Source of the DNA: Allolucifera butyrica
GTDB taxonomy: Bacteria > Bacillota > Negativicutes > Sporomusales > UPPP01
Assembly (NCBI RefSeq): GCF_900476375.1
Contig: NZ_UPPP01000076.1
Location: forward strand, 1 to 60,062
Length of the DNA stretch: 60,062 nt
Direction: 5' to 3'
Part shown: in pieces, positions 18,325-25,833 of the stretch
How the letters are laid out: every line of letters begins with the position of its first letter
Position numbering within the stretch: the first letter of the stretch is position 1
The notes under the pieces: model-generated
Database searches by the model: none
Told to the model about the DNA's origin: nothing
Seen by the model: the letters and a program-made list of their open reading frames with translations, nothing else
Program-made: the position numbers and the translations under genes

Positions 18325-18921
18325 ATGTCATTGCCGTTTGCAGTACTAGGGATTCTTACTTACTCTCCGATGACTGGGTACAATCTTGGGAAGATCTTTA
18401 ATAAGTCAGTAAACTATTCATGGACGGCCAGCTTGAGCCAAATTTATCGCGAGTTGAGCACTCTTGAAAAAAAAGGTTATGTATCATCAAATATTCAACA
18501 ACAGGACGACAGACCGGATAAAAAAATTTACTGTATAACTGAAGATGGGAAAAGGGCGTTTGATGCTTGGTTAACAAACTTCCCGGAAATTTTTTTGTCA
18601 CCCAAAAGAGATGAATTTGCGTTGAGATTGTTTTTTGGGTCTAAGATAGGCGAAGCTGAACTGATAAAACAATTTAAACGGTTTATTGAAGAAAGAGAAA
18701 AATTTCAACATACGATGCAAGAAGGAAAAAAAGCCCTAACTGAAATGCTCGAAACAGTCAAAATAAATGAAACTGGATTATCAATAAAAAAAGATGAGCT
18801 CTTTTGGCACTTTATTGCCAAAAGAGCTATAATGACAAACCAGATATTTATACAGTGGGCGGAAGAGTGCATTAAGGAGTTGGAGGAATTAATGCTGCAA
18901 AGAAGGGAAAGCCGTGAATAG
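18325..18921 (+). CDS. PadR-family transcriptional regulator
   Basis: A 198-residue regulator. The N-terminal winged helix reads AVLGILTYSPMTGYNLGKIF...WTASLSQIYRELSTLEKKGYVSS, followed by the typical PadR wing KKIYCITEDGKRAFDAWL. The C-terminal part is helical and charged (VirR-like dimerisation domain), ending in a long acidic helix. Start ATG 18325 lies 8 nt from GGAGGGA; an upstream ATG at 18283 falls inside the operator. It overlaps the next gene by 8 nt and probably controls the following flavoprotein, hydrolase and SDR genes. The ligand is unknown; phenolics are common for the family. Confidence 0.92.
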   Translation: MSLPFAVLGILTYSPMTGYNLGKIFNKSVNYSWTASLSQIYRELSTLEKKGYVSSNIQQQDDRPDKKIYCITEDGKRAFDAWLTNFPEIFLSPKRDEFALRLFFGSKIGEAELIKQFKRFIEEREKFQHTMQEGKKALTEMLETVKINETGLSIKKDELFWHFIAKRAIMTNQIFIQWAEECIKELEELMLQRRESRE

Positions 18922-19642
18922 AAGCATTAAAATCGTCGGGGTTATTAGTAGCTCACATCATAATGGCAATAGTGCGACCCTTGCCAGAGAAGCACTAAAA
19001 GGTGCGGCGGAAGAAGGTGCACAGGTAACGGAAATTTATCTTCCCAAGCAAAGAGTCGAATTTTGCACAGGATGTTTAAAATGCCTTGAAGGAAAATGCC
19101 CTTTTTCTGATGACTTTGAAACACTTAGAAAACTAGTTTATGAAGCAGATGGAATAATTTTTAGTTCGCCTACTTTTGCCACGGCACCGAATGCAATTAT
19201 GAAGAATTTTATTGATCGACTGGGAATGTATGAACGATTCACATCCTCGCTAGGAGGCAAATACATAGTCGGAATAGCTACCGCCGGACATACGGGGGCC
19301 AAAAAAGTAGCCATGGGGCTTACTTGTCTTGCAAGGGACGGCATATTCAAGAGGGGCTACGTTTCGGGTATTCTAGGAATCAATATCGGCAGCGACAGAG
19401 TTGTGAATGATGCCGGTAAGTTGATGTTGGCCCGCAATTTAGGAAAAAAAATTACGAGAGACATTAAAACCTATAATAAATATCCTTTTCAGAATTTAAT
19501 TGGGAGATGGATTAACTGCTTATTTGTTAGACCCCACTTCTATAAAGTGATTCTGAAAAACAAAGACGGGAGTATGAAGGCTGTATATAACAATCTTAGT
19601 CAAAGAGGGTTGATACAACTGGATGTTTTATGGAGGTCATAA
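18914..19642 (+). CDS. flavodoxin-like NADPH-dependent FMN reductase / iron-sulfur flavoprotein
   Basis: A 242-residue flavoprotein. IVGVISSSHHNGNSATLAREAL forms the FMN phosphate loop; CTGCLKCLEGKCPFSDDF near residues 52-69 gives the compact Cys cluster of iron-sulfur flavoproteins; DGIIFSSPTFATAPNAIMKNFIDRL is the second FMN-binding segment. A C-terminal extension of about 60 residues follows the flavodoxin core. GTG start with AAGGGA upstream, overlapping padR by 8 nt and 3 nt before the hydrolase gene, so it is co-transcribed. It is a probable redox enzyme acting on a small molecule sensed by PadR, which is inference. Confidence 0.85.
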   Translation: MNRSIKIVGVISSSHHNGNSATLAREALKGAAEEGAQVTEIYLPKQRVEFCTGCLKCLEGKCPFSDDFETLRKLVYEADGIIFSSPTFATAPNAIMKNFIDRLGMYERFTSSLGGKYIVGIATAGHTGAKKVAMGLTCLARDGIFKRGYVSGILGINIGSDRVVNDAGKLMLARNLGKKITRDIKTYNKYPFQNLIGRWINCLFVRPHFYKVILKNKDGSMKAVYNNLSQRGLIQLDVLWRS

Positions 19643-19645
19643 TAC

Positions 19646-20275
19646 ATGAGAGTAGCTGATAACGTTTTCGCTTTAGATGCGTCAAAAGGAAGCTATGTAT
19701 ACGTTATAACAGGAAAAGAAGTTGTTTTAATCGATACAGGCCTTCCGCATCGACGTCAAGGAATTCTAAAAGAATTGCAATCCATGAATATTAGAATGGA
19801 AGACATCAAGCATATATTATTAACTCACCATGATATTGACCATGTTGGTAATGCCGGTTTTTTGCAAAAGAAAACCGGCTGTAATGTATGGGCGTCAAAG
19901 CAGGACTTGCCATATATTTGTGGTGAAAGGACACGATATGGGGTTAAGAGAGTCATAGAGTTTCTTGTGAGAATTGCCAGGCCAATAAATATTGATGTTT
20001 ATATGGAAAATGCTACAGTAGGGGATGTGAGGGTTATACCAACACCCGGTCATACGCCCGGTCACGTATGTTTACTCTACAAAGATATTCTTTTTGCCGG
20101 GGACCTTGTTCACCTTAAGAAAGGACGGCTAGAACCCTATCCCTCCTTTTGGAATTGGGATACATCCGCACTAATGGACTCTATTAGCAAAATAGCACCT
20201 CTTTCTTTTAAATGGATTTGCCCGGCCCATGGCACTCCATTGGAGAAGAAAGCTTTTTTAAAATTATTAGTATAA
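19646..20275 (+). CDS. metallo-beta-lactamase-fold hydrolase
   Basis: A 209-residue MBL-fold protein with zinc motif LLTHHDIDHVGNAG (HxHxDH type, with the first His as T-H-H-D-I-D-H), VIPTPGHTPGHVCLL (third His), LFAGDLVHL (bridging Asp) and ICPAHGTPL (last His). This layout is that of glyoxalase II-like or quinone/lactone-hydrolysing members. Substrate unknown. It lies 3 nt after the flavoprotein and 13 nt before the SDR gene. Confidence 0.88.
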   Translation: MRVADNVFALDASKGSYVYVITGKEVVLIDTGLPHRRQGILKELQSMNIRMEDIKHILLTHHDIDHVGNAGFLQKKTGCNVWASKQDLPYICGERTRYGVKRVIEFLVRIARPINIDVYMENATVGDVRVIPTPGHTPGHVCLLYKDILFAGDLVHLKKGRLEPYPSFWNWDTSALMDSISKIAPLSFKWICPAHGTPLEKKAFLKLLV

Positions 20276-20288
20276 AGGCGTGGAAAGA

Positions 20289-21104
20289 ATGAGTAGCAAT
20301 AAGAGTGTTATGATCACCGGGGCTTCTACAGGTATTGGTTATGAATTAGCCAAATTATTTGCCCAGGATAAATATAACCTTGTTATCGTTGGACGTAACA
20401 AGCAGAGATTAACTGAGGTAGCAGAAGAATTTACTGTTAAGTATAGTTGTTCAGTAACAGTAATACAAAAGGATTTATCAAATCAAAATGCAGCTATAGA
20501 CCTTTTTCATGAAGTATCGGCGTCGGGTTTTGAATTCGATATACTAGTGAATAATGCAGGCATCGGCAGCTGTGGTCAATTTCACGAAACTGATTTATGC
20601 AAAAATATTGAGATGATTGAATTAAACATAACATCTTTAACGATTTTGACCAAACTAGTATCAGCGAAAATGGTTACGAAGGGCGGCGGGAAGATACTAA
20701 ATGTGGCATCCACCGGCGCGTATATGCCCGGCCCTTATTTTGCCGTATACTATGCGAGCAAAGCCTATGTATTATCATTTTCTGAGGCTATAGCCAATGA
20801 ATTGAGGGACTTTGGTGTTGTTATTTCTGTCTTATGCCCAGGCGCTACAATATCAGAATTTGCAAATAGAGCCGGCAAAACTGAAGTAAAGAATGCTATG
20901 AGCGCAAAGACTGTGGCTAATGTTGCCTATAAAGGACTGATGAATAACGAGAGAATTATTATACCGGGATTGGCGAATAAATGTGGGGTACTCTTAGCAA
21001 AGCTTATGCCCAGACAAGTTACTGCTAATATAATAGGAAAAGTGCAAAAGAAACTTTTTGAGGACTTTAGAAAAGATATAAAGAATAACAGGAATATGAG
21101 TTGA
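20289..21104 (+). CDS. short-chain dehydrogenase/reductase
   Basis: A 271-residue classical SDR. TGASTGIGYELAKLFA is the NAD(P) loop, NNAGIGSCGQF the NNAG motif, NVASTGAYMPGPYFAVYYASKAY carries the catalytic Ser, Tyr and Lys, and LCPGATISEF follows. Similar to the YqjQ/DltE-type SDRs. Start ATG 20289 is preceded by GGAAAG; the in-frame GTG 20280 is possible. Last gene of the PadR operon. Confidence 0.88.
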   Translation: MSSNKSVMITGASTGIGYELAKLFAQDKYNLVIVGRNKQRLTEVAEEFTVKYSCSVTVIQKDLSNQNAAIDLFHEVSASGFEFDILVNNAGIGSCGQFHETDLCKNIEMIELNITSLTILTKLVSAKMVTKGGGKILNVASTGAYMPGPYFAVYYASKAYVLSFSEAIANELRDFGVVISVLCPGATISEFANRAGKTEVKNAMSAKTVANVAYKGLMNNERIIIPGLANKCGVLLAKLMPRQVTANIIGKVQKKLFEDFRKDIKNNRNMS

Positions 21105-21395
21105 GGGACGGTTCTCTGACTCATTTGAATTGTATGAATTTGGTAGGAGTTTTATTTTTTATGGGAAATAAAAATTTGTTGTAGGCGTTTTGAAATGAAC
21201 GGGAATGGTCATAGTTCTTTAGGAAATAGGAAGTACGATTAATAGGGACGGGAAATGTGCTCTTTAACGCAGGGGAAATGTCGAGAACTCCGTTTTCTTG
21301 ATAAATCAGTGGGATAATCCTGTCCCTATGTCCCTGAAGGACAAACTGAGTCGAGGAACCGTCCCTTGACTCACTTGACTCAGTTGACTCATGAA
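21103..21395. repeat. GGGACGGTTC inverted-repeat element
   Basis: GGGACGGTTC at 21106-21115 faces GAACCGTCCC at 21356-21365. TGACTCA-like words cluster at both ends (CTCTGACTCAT; TTGACTCACTTGACTCAGTTGACTCATG). No reading frame inside. It looks like a dispersed noncoding repeat, of a kind I recall from Firmicutes intergenic DNA. The rest of the stretch to 21556 shows nothing I recognise. Confidence 0.6.
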
Positions 21396-21556
21396 ATGCG
21401 CTGGGACAGAGCCAGTCAACTTTAGATATAGGATTCTGGGAAATTGGTGTAGTTCACTTGATCAAAACGTAAGTAATGTTATAAATACAGTCGAAAACAA
21501 ATTAGGAATTGGTCAATAGACTGTATTTCCAAAATTGAACGGATATGTAAATATGC

Positions 21557-21612
21557 AAAAGCCGTCTGCCTTTGGGTGATTAAATTCACCTTTGGGCGGA
21601 CGGCTTTTTTAA
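21557..21612. terminator. long bidirectional terminator hairpin, copy 1
   Basis: AAAAGCCGTCTGCC and a TTTGGGTGA segment pair with TTCACC and GGGCGGACGGCTTTTTT around a short loop. On the minus strand it ends the RHH gene. A degenerate copy lies at 22163. Confidence 0.85.
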
Positions 21613-21782
21613 TTATCAAATTTGATTTCACCATGTTTCTTTTCGTAATTTGATACAAAGATTTTTAGTAATCGTTCAATTTCTTTATTTGCTGAGCGAC
21701 CATTTCCAGCCGCAATATATCGAACTTTTTGAATTAATTTAGGGTCAGTGCGAATTGTAAAACGTGGCTGTTCTGATGGCAT
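21609..21782 (-). CDS. ribbon-helix-helix (Arc-type) DNA-binding protein, 57 residues
   Basis: A small regulator, short enough to be missed by a 60-residue cutoff. It starts MPSEQPRFTIRTDPKLIQKV, where RFTIRTD is the DNA-contacting beta strand, followed by two helices with GRSANKEIERLLKIF, the usual Arc/MetJ pattern. ATG 21782 is 8 nt from AAGGAG on the minus strand, strong evidence that it is translated. It diverges from a 65-residue protein, and two palindromes containing TGACGACA lie between them, so it probably represses both promoters. It may be the antitoxin or regulator of a small cassette, which is inference. Confidence 0.82.
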   Translation of the reverse strand: MPSEQPRFTIRTDPKLIQKVRYIAAGNGRSANKEIERLLKIFVSNYEKKHGEIKFDN

Positions 21783-21859
21783 GTTAATGACTCCTTGCTA
21801 TAGAATTTACAAATACTATTTTTATTATTGTAGTATAAAATATTTCACGATATCGACTA

Positions 21860-21913
21860 TTGTCGTCAAAGTGACGACATGGTATGATGAATATTATCAT
21901 CAAGGTGACGACA
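21860..21913 (+). promoter_or_regulatory. promoter with two TGACGACA operators
   Basis: TTGTCG (21860-21865), a 17-bp spacer and TATGAT (21883-21888). Operator 1 is TGTCGTCA-AAG-TGACGACA (21861-21879), perfect and over the -35/spacer. Operator 2 is TATCATCA-AGG-TGACGACA (21895-21913), imperfect and at the transcription start. Centres are 34 bp apart, about three helical turns. Confidence 0.75.
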
Positions 21914-21941
21914 TAGTATGCAAGCAAAGGGGAGATTAATC

Positions 21942-22139
21942 ATGTATGACAGGGAAAACGAAGATACTATGATTGATGCACAATCATTTCTTGCGTGGCT
22001 ACAGTCTAGGCTGGATGGTCTAGGACGGTACAATACTGGTAACTATAACATGTACTTGGCTGGAGCGGCGAAATCATATGAGGTAATGATAAAACTTGTA
22101 CAGTCTGGTGCTATCACGAAAAAGGGGACTTGTCCGTAA
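21942..22139 (+). CDS. hypothetical 65-residue protein divergent from the RHH gene
   Basis: I do not recognise this family. ATG 21942 is 7 nt from AAGGGGAG. The protein is soluble with an acidic start (MYDRENEDTMIDAQ), an aromatic helix (FLAWLQSRL) and a Gly/Asn/Tyr-rich middle (GRYNTGNYNMYLAGAAKSYE). It has no membrane segment and no Cys cluster apart from the penultimate Cys. Its promoter carries the TGACGACA operators and it ends before a terminator copy. Linkage to a small RHH protein resembles toxin-antitoxin or phage-derived pairs, but no toxin motif is seen. Confidence 0.65.
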   Translation: MYDRENEDTMIDAQSFLAWLQSRLDGLGRYNTGNYNMYLAGAAKSYEVMIKLVQSGAITKKGTCP

Positions 22140-22162
22140 TTGGATAAGTCCCTAGATAATTA

Positions 22163-22216
22163 AGAGAAGCCGTCTACCTTTAGGTGATTAAAATACCTTT
22201 GGGTGGGAGGTTTTTG
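22163..22216 (+). terminator. terminator hairpin, copy 2
   Basis: AGAAGCCGTCTACCTTTAGG pairs imperfectly with CCTTTGGGTGGGAGGTTTTT. It is a degenerate copy of the hairpin at 21557, in the same orientation, ending the 65-residue gene. Confidence 0.65.
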
Positions 22217-22317
22217 CAATTTGTCCGAGTCGAATTTAGATCATGGTTTATAAGATTAAGCGAAACAACAAAAATTGGGGTATAATATAACTGAGAAAGG
22301 TTTGGGAGGTGCAATTA

Positions 22318-22491
22318 ATGACTTTAGCTGAAAAACTATTGCAAGATTTTCAGGAACTGCCGGAAGAAAAAAAACAGCAGGTCGTTGATTTTGTTGAGTT
22401 CCTTAAGAGTAAGCAGCAAAAAGAATTGGAAGCCATGATGGATGATATAATAGATACCAATAAAGACGCTTTATTGGAATTGGCTAAGTAA
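22318..22491 (+). CDS. DUF2281-like antitoxin
   Basis: A 57-residue protein with MTLAEKLLQDFQELPEEKKQ and VVDFVEFLKSKQQKELE, the pattern of DUF2281/VapB-like antitoxins: a short helical dimerisation segment, then a flexible acidic tail. ATG 22318 is 7-8 nt from GGGAGGTG; the in-frame GTG 22309 lies in the SD. Its TAA overlaps the ATG of the Doc-type toxin gene by one base, the usual coupling of type II pairs. A TATAAT at 22281-22286 is a likely -10. Confidence 0.8.
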   Translation: MTLAEKLLQDFQELPEEKKQQVVDFVEFLKSKQQKELEAMMDDIIDTNKDALLELAK

Positions 22492-22864
22492 TGCGCGGAT
22501 TGTCAGTTGAGGATATTATTTGTTGCATAAAAAAATTATTGACAAGACTGGTGGAAGTCATGGTATACGAGATATTGGTTTGGTTGAGAGTGCTGTTAGT
22601 CGGGCATATGCTACTTTTGGCGGCAATGACTTGTATGGAACGGTTGAAGCTAAGATTGCGGCTACTACCTATAGTCTTGTAAGTAATCATGGCTTTATTG
22701 ACGGTAACAAGAGAATTGGTATTGCCGCTATGTTATTGTTGCTGCGATTGAACGGATACGAATTACGATATAGCCAGCAAGAACTGATTGATTTAGGACT
22801 CGGATTAGCTGCTGGAAATCTTGGCGAAAATGATATACAGCAATGGATTAAAGTGCACCAGTAA
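22491..22864 (+). pseudogene. Doc/Fic-family death-on-curing toxin, frameshifted
   Basis: Starting at ATG 22491 the frame reads MRGLSVEDIIC, the normal Doc N terminus. It then needs the next frame from 22520 onward: LHKKIIDKTGGSHGIRDIGLVESAVSRAY and on to a complete domain with the Fic motif HGFIDGNKRIGIAA and a normal C terminus, about 123 residues in all. One missing base (TGT-TTG-CAT expected, TGTTGCAT seen at 22521-22528) explains the break. Fic/Doc proteins modify targets such as EF-Tu by phosphorylation or AMPylation. The antitoxin upstream is intact. Either the toxin is inactivated, or the break is a sequencing error, or the downstream TTG (22520) start is used to make a shortened form. 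Confidence 0.85.
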
Positions 22865-22994
22865 TTATAATAAGTTAACGAAATGAATGTAAAAAATGTT
22901 TGCTTTTTATTGTAACTAGCGGACATTTCTACAGCCGCTTCTAGTAAAGGCGTGGCAACGAACTTGGTAACAAAAATCTTCTAAACTCCTTGTA

Positions 22995-23023
22995 AGACTC
23001 CAGAATCAGGAGTCTGTTTTTTT
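22995..23023 (+). terminator. intrinsic terminator after the toxin-antitoxin pair
   Basis: AGACTCC pairs with GGAGTCT around AGAATCA, followed by GTTTTTTTG. The stretch 22865-22994 shows nothing else. Confidence 0.9.
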
Positions 23024-23087
23024 GTACAGTTTTAGCTTGACTGATATTTCTGAGTAAAATTGATAGTCATTATTCGTTACTGGTTTT

Positions 23088-23243
23088 TTATTTTATGTTT
23101 CTATATGGTCTGAAGAATGTTCGAATGTTGCCGGCTAGAAATTCGGGTTCTCCCATGGCAGTAAAATGTCCACCGCGAGGCATTGAAGTCCAGTGAGTGA
23201 GATGCAAATTGTGTACAGCCCATTTTTGGGTGGTAATAATATA
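23088..23243 (-). pseudogene. C-terminal remnant of an epoxide hydrolase-like alpha/beta hydrolase
   Basis: About 51 codons on the minus strand read WAVHNLHLTHWTSMPRGGHF, then TAMGEPEFLAGNIRTFFRP before TAA. MPRGGHF-x-A-x-EPE is the C-terminal catalytic-His motif of epoxide hydrolase-type enzymes, normally about 380 residues. The frame is closed by a stop just upstream and there is no start or SD, so only the tail survives. The plus-strand frame across it (23197-23385) is discussed as a possible SMR remnant in the findings. Confidence 0.65.
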
Positions 23244-23381
23244 TCAGCGGAAAAGTGCAATACCTGTCAGCAATTCTATAGCTCCATTGATGGTAATGAA
23301 TGCATATTCTCGTAATACATACTTGTTGATGACCTTCTCTTACGTAGGCATCGGATATGCTGTAGTTACAATTGCTGTAAC

Positions 23382-23410
23382 TTGAAGCATAAAACTAAAC
23401 ATGATATAAT
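23382..23410 (+). promoter_or_regulatory. promoter of the TetR gene at 23441
   Basis: TTGAAG (23382-23387), a 17-bp spacer and TATAAT (23405-23410). Confidence 0.7.
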
Positions 23411-23440
23411 TAAAAAGTAAAATGAGAAAGCGGTGATGAA

Positions 23441-24022
23441 TTGGATAAAATTTCGTTAGATAAAGAGACAATCCTCAATGCAACAGAAGAAGTTATTCGC
23501 CGCTTCGGACCGGACAAAGCGAATATCACTGACGTGGCAAAATCCTTAAAAGTAAGCCACGCTGCCATTTATCGATATTATAATGGAAAAACTGCCCTAT
23601 GGAATGCTGTTACCGAACGCTGGCTTACCCATTTACATGCTCCATCAAATGACATTCTAAAAGAGGATAGTCCTGCGGATATTAAACTTTGTAACTTACT
23701 TAAAAATTTTGCGGAAGCTAAACGTCTCAGCGCCATTAATGATCCGGAAATGTTTGCAAATTACATAAAACTAGCCTGTAACTCAATGGAAGTAATAGAA
23801 AAGGTCAAAAAAGATGGAATGAATCGAATTGAGAAGATTATAGTACAAGGAATTACCGAAGGTATATTTTTTGCAGAATCGTCTCATCAAGCGGCAAAGT
23901 CCGTATATCTTGCAACCAGTGTTTTTATCCACCCAAACTCGTTCGAAGATCCCGACAGAAAACAAAACATAGAATCCGTTGTAAATCTTTTGCTAAGAGG
24001 GCTTAAAAATCCCAACAAATGA
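23441..24022 (+). CDS. TetR/AcrR-family regulator
   Basis: A 193-residue regulator with N-terminal helix-turn-helix NATEEVIRRFGPDKANITDVAKSLKVSHAAIYRYYNGKTALWNAV, followed by a helical ligand domain. The C-terminal half resembles YP-type AcrR regulators with a DPEMFANYIKLACNSMEVIE segment. TTG start preceded by GCGGTGAT. Decayed genes lie upstream and an opposed nitroreductase downstream, so its target is not evident from position. Confidence 0.88.
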   Translation: MDKISLDKETILNATEEVIRRFGPDKANITDVAKSLKVSHAAIYRYYNGKTALWNAVTERWLTHLHAPSNDILKEDSPADIKLCNLLKNFAEAKRLSAINDPEMFANYIKLACNSMEVIEKVKKDGMNRIEKIIVQGITEGIFFAESSHQAAKSVYLATSVFIHPNSFEDPDRKQNIESVVNLLLRGLKNPNK

Positions 24023-24036
24023 ATCCTGCATGCAAG

Positions 24037-24064
24037 AAAGGGCTGCCTTATTGGCGGCCCTATT
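24037..24064 (+). terminator. terminator between tetR and the opposed nitroreductase
   Basis: GGGCTGCC pairs with GGCGGCCC around TTATT, followed by TATTAACT. There is no real T-run, so efficiency is doubtful. Confidence 0.55.
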
Positions 24065-24088
24065 AACTGGTTAAGTTTCCCGCAATCA

Positions 24089-24913
24089 TTATTGCCAAGT
24101 GACTTGTAATGGATTTCTGTCCACCAAACGTCGATAGGTATACTTCGGATAACCAACCATCAGCCCACCTGTAACATGCATATTTTCCGGCAGGTTCAAC
24201 ATGTCAAGCAGTGGCTGATAGCCGGAAGCGGCGCAAGCGTTAAAGAATCCTGTAATACAGGTTCCGAGACCGATGGTAGGGGCGAAAAGTTCCGCATAAG
24301 CCAGCGAAAAGAGAGTATTGTCCCGACCAGTGGGCAAGGAATTTTTATCAGCTATGGGTATCACTAGACAAGGAGCATCACGCAATACAATATCCTGACC
24401 ATTCTGGCGGTAATTGGCCACGTGCGCGGCAAAAGGCGCCGCATATCGTGAGCCGGCGTAAGGCGGAGATTGCAATGCCTTTTCCAGCCAGTCAATGGTA
24501 ACGGCGGTAATTCTACGCAGAGTGTCCCGGTCATCAATGACATAATAGGAAACTCCTTGCGAATTGCCACTTGTCGGCGCAAATTTGGCAATGTCTAGAA
24601 GTTGCCTAATTTTTTCCCTAGGAACGGGCGTCGTTTGGAATTCCCTAACGGAACGTCTGCTACGGAGAAATAGAGTCGCAGTATCTTCGTCCAGAACGGG
24701 TGCCTTTTTCAGTGGTATTTGATTAGCTAAAGGGGTTTTCACATTGTCGAGTGCATCCGAGGGACAAATAGCCACGCAGTGACCGCAGGTAATACAAAAT
24801 TGTCCTAGGGCCTTCGGCCCATGTTCATCCATACCTATAGAACCTATCGGGCAGACTTTGGCGCAAATGCCGCACCGAGTGCATTTTGTCCGGTCAACCT
24901 GTATCAAATCCAT
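24089..24913 (-). CDS. nitroreductase fused to a 2x[4Fe-4S] ferredoxin domain
   Basis: A 274-residue flavoprotein. Residues 1-60 carry two ferredoxin motifs, CTRCGICAKVCP and CITCGHCVAICP. Residues 75-274 form a nitroreductase domain with RRSVREFQTTPVPREKI (FMN phosphate site), APTSGNSQGVSYYVI and GLGTCITGFFNACAA. Such fusions are common in anaerobes and reduce nitro- or enone-type compounds or flavins with ferredoxin-like electron input. Start ATG 24913 follows AAAGGAGG. Two palindromes upstream suggest repressor control. Confidence 0.92.
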   Translation of the reverse strand: MDLIQVDRTKCTRCGICAKVCPIGSIGMDEHGPKALGQFCITCGHCVAICPSDALDNVKTPLANQIPLKKAPVLDEDTATLFLRSRRSVREFQTTPVPREKIRQLLDIAKFAPTSGNSQGVSYYVIDDRDTLRRITAVTIDWLEKALQSPPYAGSRYAAPFAAHVANYRQNGQDIVLRDAPCLVIPIADKNSLPTGRDNTLFSLAYAELFAPTIGLGTCITGFFNACAASGYQPLLDMLNLPENMHVTGGLMVGYPKYTYRRLVDRNPLQVTWQ

Positions 24914-24954
24914 ATTATATTTCCTCCTTTTACGTTAAGTATATAAAGCACATT

Positions 24955-25044
24955 ATAAGTTACATATTTTTAAATATGTAACTTATGACATTGATTTTAT
25001 CACAATGTATTACAAATTACAAGTAATTAAATATGTTACTTGTA
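24955..25044. promoter_or_regulatory. two palindromic operators upstream of the nitroreductase
   Basis: Site 1: ATAAGTTACATATTT and AAATATGTAACTTAT around TT (24955-24986), perfect 15-bp arms. Site 2: TACAAGTAA and TTACTTGTA around nine bases (25018-25044). Both share AAGTxAC/GTxACTT half-sites, so one repressor could bind both. Confidence 0.7.
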
Positions 25045-25103
25045 TAAATAAGAGAGCCTTCGGCTTTAGCCTTGGCTAAAACTGAGGCTTGATCAACAGC
25101 CTG

Positions 25104-25140
25104 AGGACCGGCCTGCTTTAGGCCGGTCCTTATTTGTTTT
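25104..25140. terminator. strong hairpin downstream of the DJ-1 gene
   Basis: AGGACCGGCCT pairs with AGGCCGGTCCT around GCTTT, followed on the plus strand by TATTTGTTTT. It touches the stop of the minus-strand DJ-1 gene. Confidence 0.75.
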
Positions 25141-25717
25141 AAAGCGTATTTACGTCAATTTCGTATTCTATCTCATTTGCTACCTCTTGGGAGATATTTG
25201 GACTAAGAACTTCTTTTAATAAATAAAAACCTAACTCAAGTCCTGAACTTACTCCGCCGGAAGTAATGATTTTACCGTCTCGAACCACTTTGGATTTGAT
25301 AACTTGAACGGAATAAGAATCTAGCTCTTGGAATGCAGTATGATAAGTAGTCGCTTTCTTCCCGGTAAGAAGCCCCGCCTCCGCCAGTAAGAAAGCTCCT
25401 GTACAGACTGACGCAATAAAATGAGCGGTTCTTGCTTGACGTAAAATGAATTCTTTTATGGCAAGGTTTTTCATGGCGGATAATCGGCCTTTGCCACCCG
25501 GGATTATTAAGATATCTAGCGGCGGGCAATCTTGGAGAGTCACATCAGGGATTATTTTCATCCCATTAAAAGCGCATACCGGAGCAAGCGTTTCCGCTAC
25601 AAGTTGTACCTTGGTGCTTTCGGGCTGTATTTTATTCACGTAACTTAATACTTCGAACGGTCCGACAAAATCGAGTTCTTCGACTTGAGAAAATATGAGT
25701 ATGCCTATACTTATCAA
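25139..25717 (-). CDS. DJ-1/PfpI-family protein (isonitrile hydratase-like)
   Basis: A 192-residue class I glutamine amidotransferase-like protein. It starts SIGILIFSQVEELDFVGPFEVL, typical of the AraC-N/InhA subgroup, has ILIIPGGKG and the nucleophile elbow SVCTGAFLLAEAGLL with the reactive Cys, then ATTYHTAF, and ends TSGGVSSGLELGFYLL. Members include isonitrile hydratase and uncharacterised hydrolases; the exact reaction is unknown. Start TTG 25717 is 7 nt from AAAGGAG; an in-frame GTG 25726 overlaps that SD. It diverges from a MocR-type regulator, which may control it. Confidence 0.88.
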   Translation of the reverse strand: MISIGILIFSQVEELDFVGPFEVLSYVNKIQPESTKVQLVAETLAPVCAFNGMKIIPDVTLQDCPPLDILIIPGGKGRLSAMKNLAIKEFILRQARTAHFIASVCTGAFLLAEAGLLTGKKATTYHTAFQELDSYSVQVIKSKVVRDGKIITSGGVSSGLELGFYLLKEVLSPNISQEVANEIEYEIDVNTL

Positions 25718-25833
25718 GTTTCCCACTCCTTTGGTTTAAATATTTGCTGTATAATCTAATTAAACACGATAATGTTATATTCCAGTAGAGCCAGTCTGCA
25801 TATAAATTTTAGGTCCAGATAGGGAGTTGCAAA

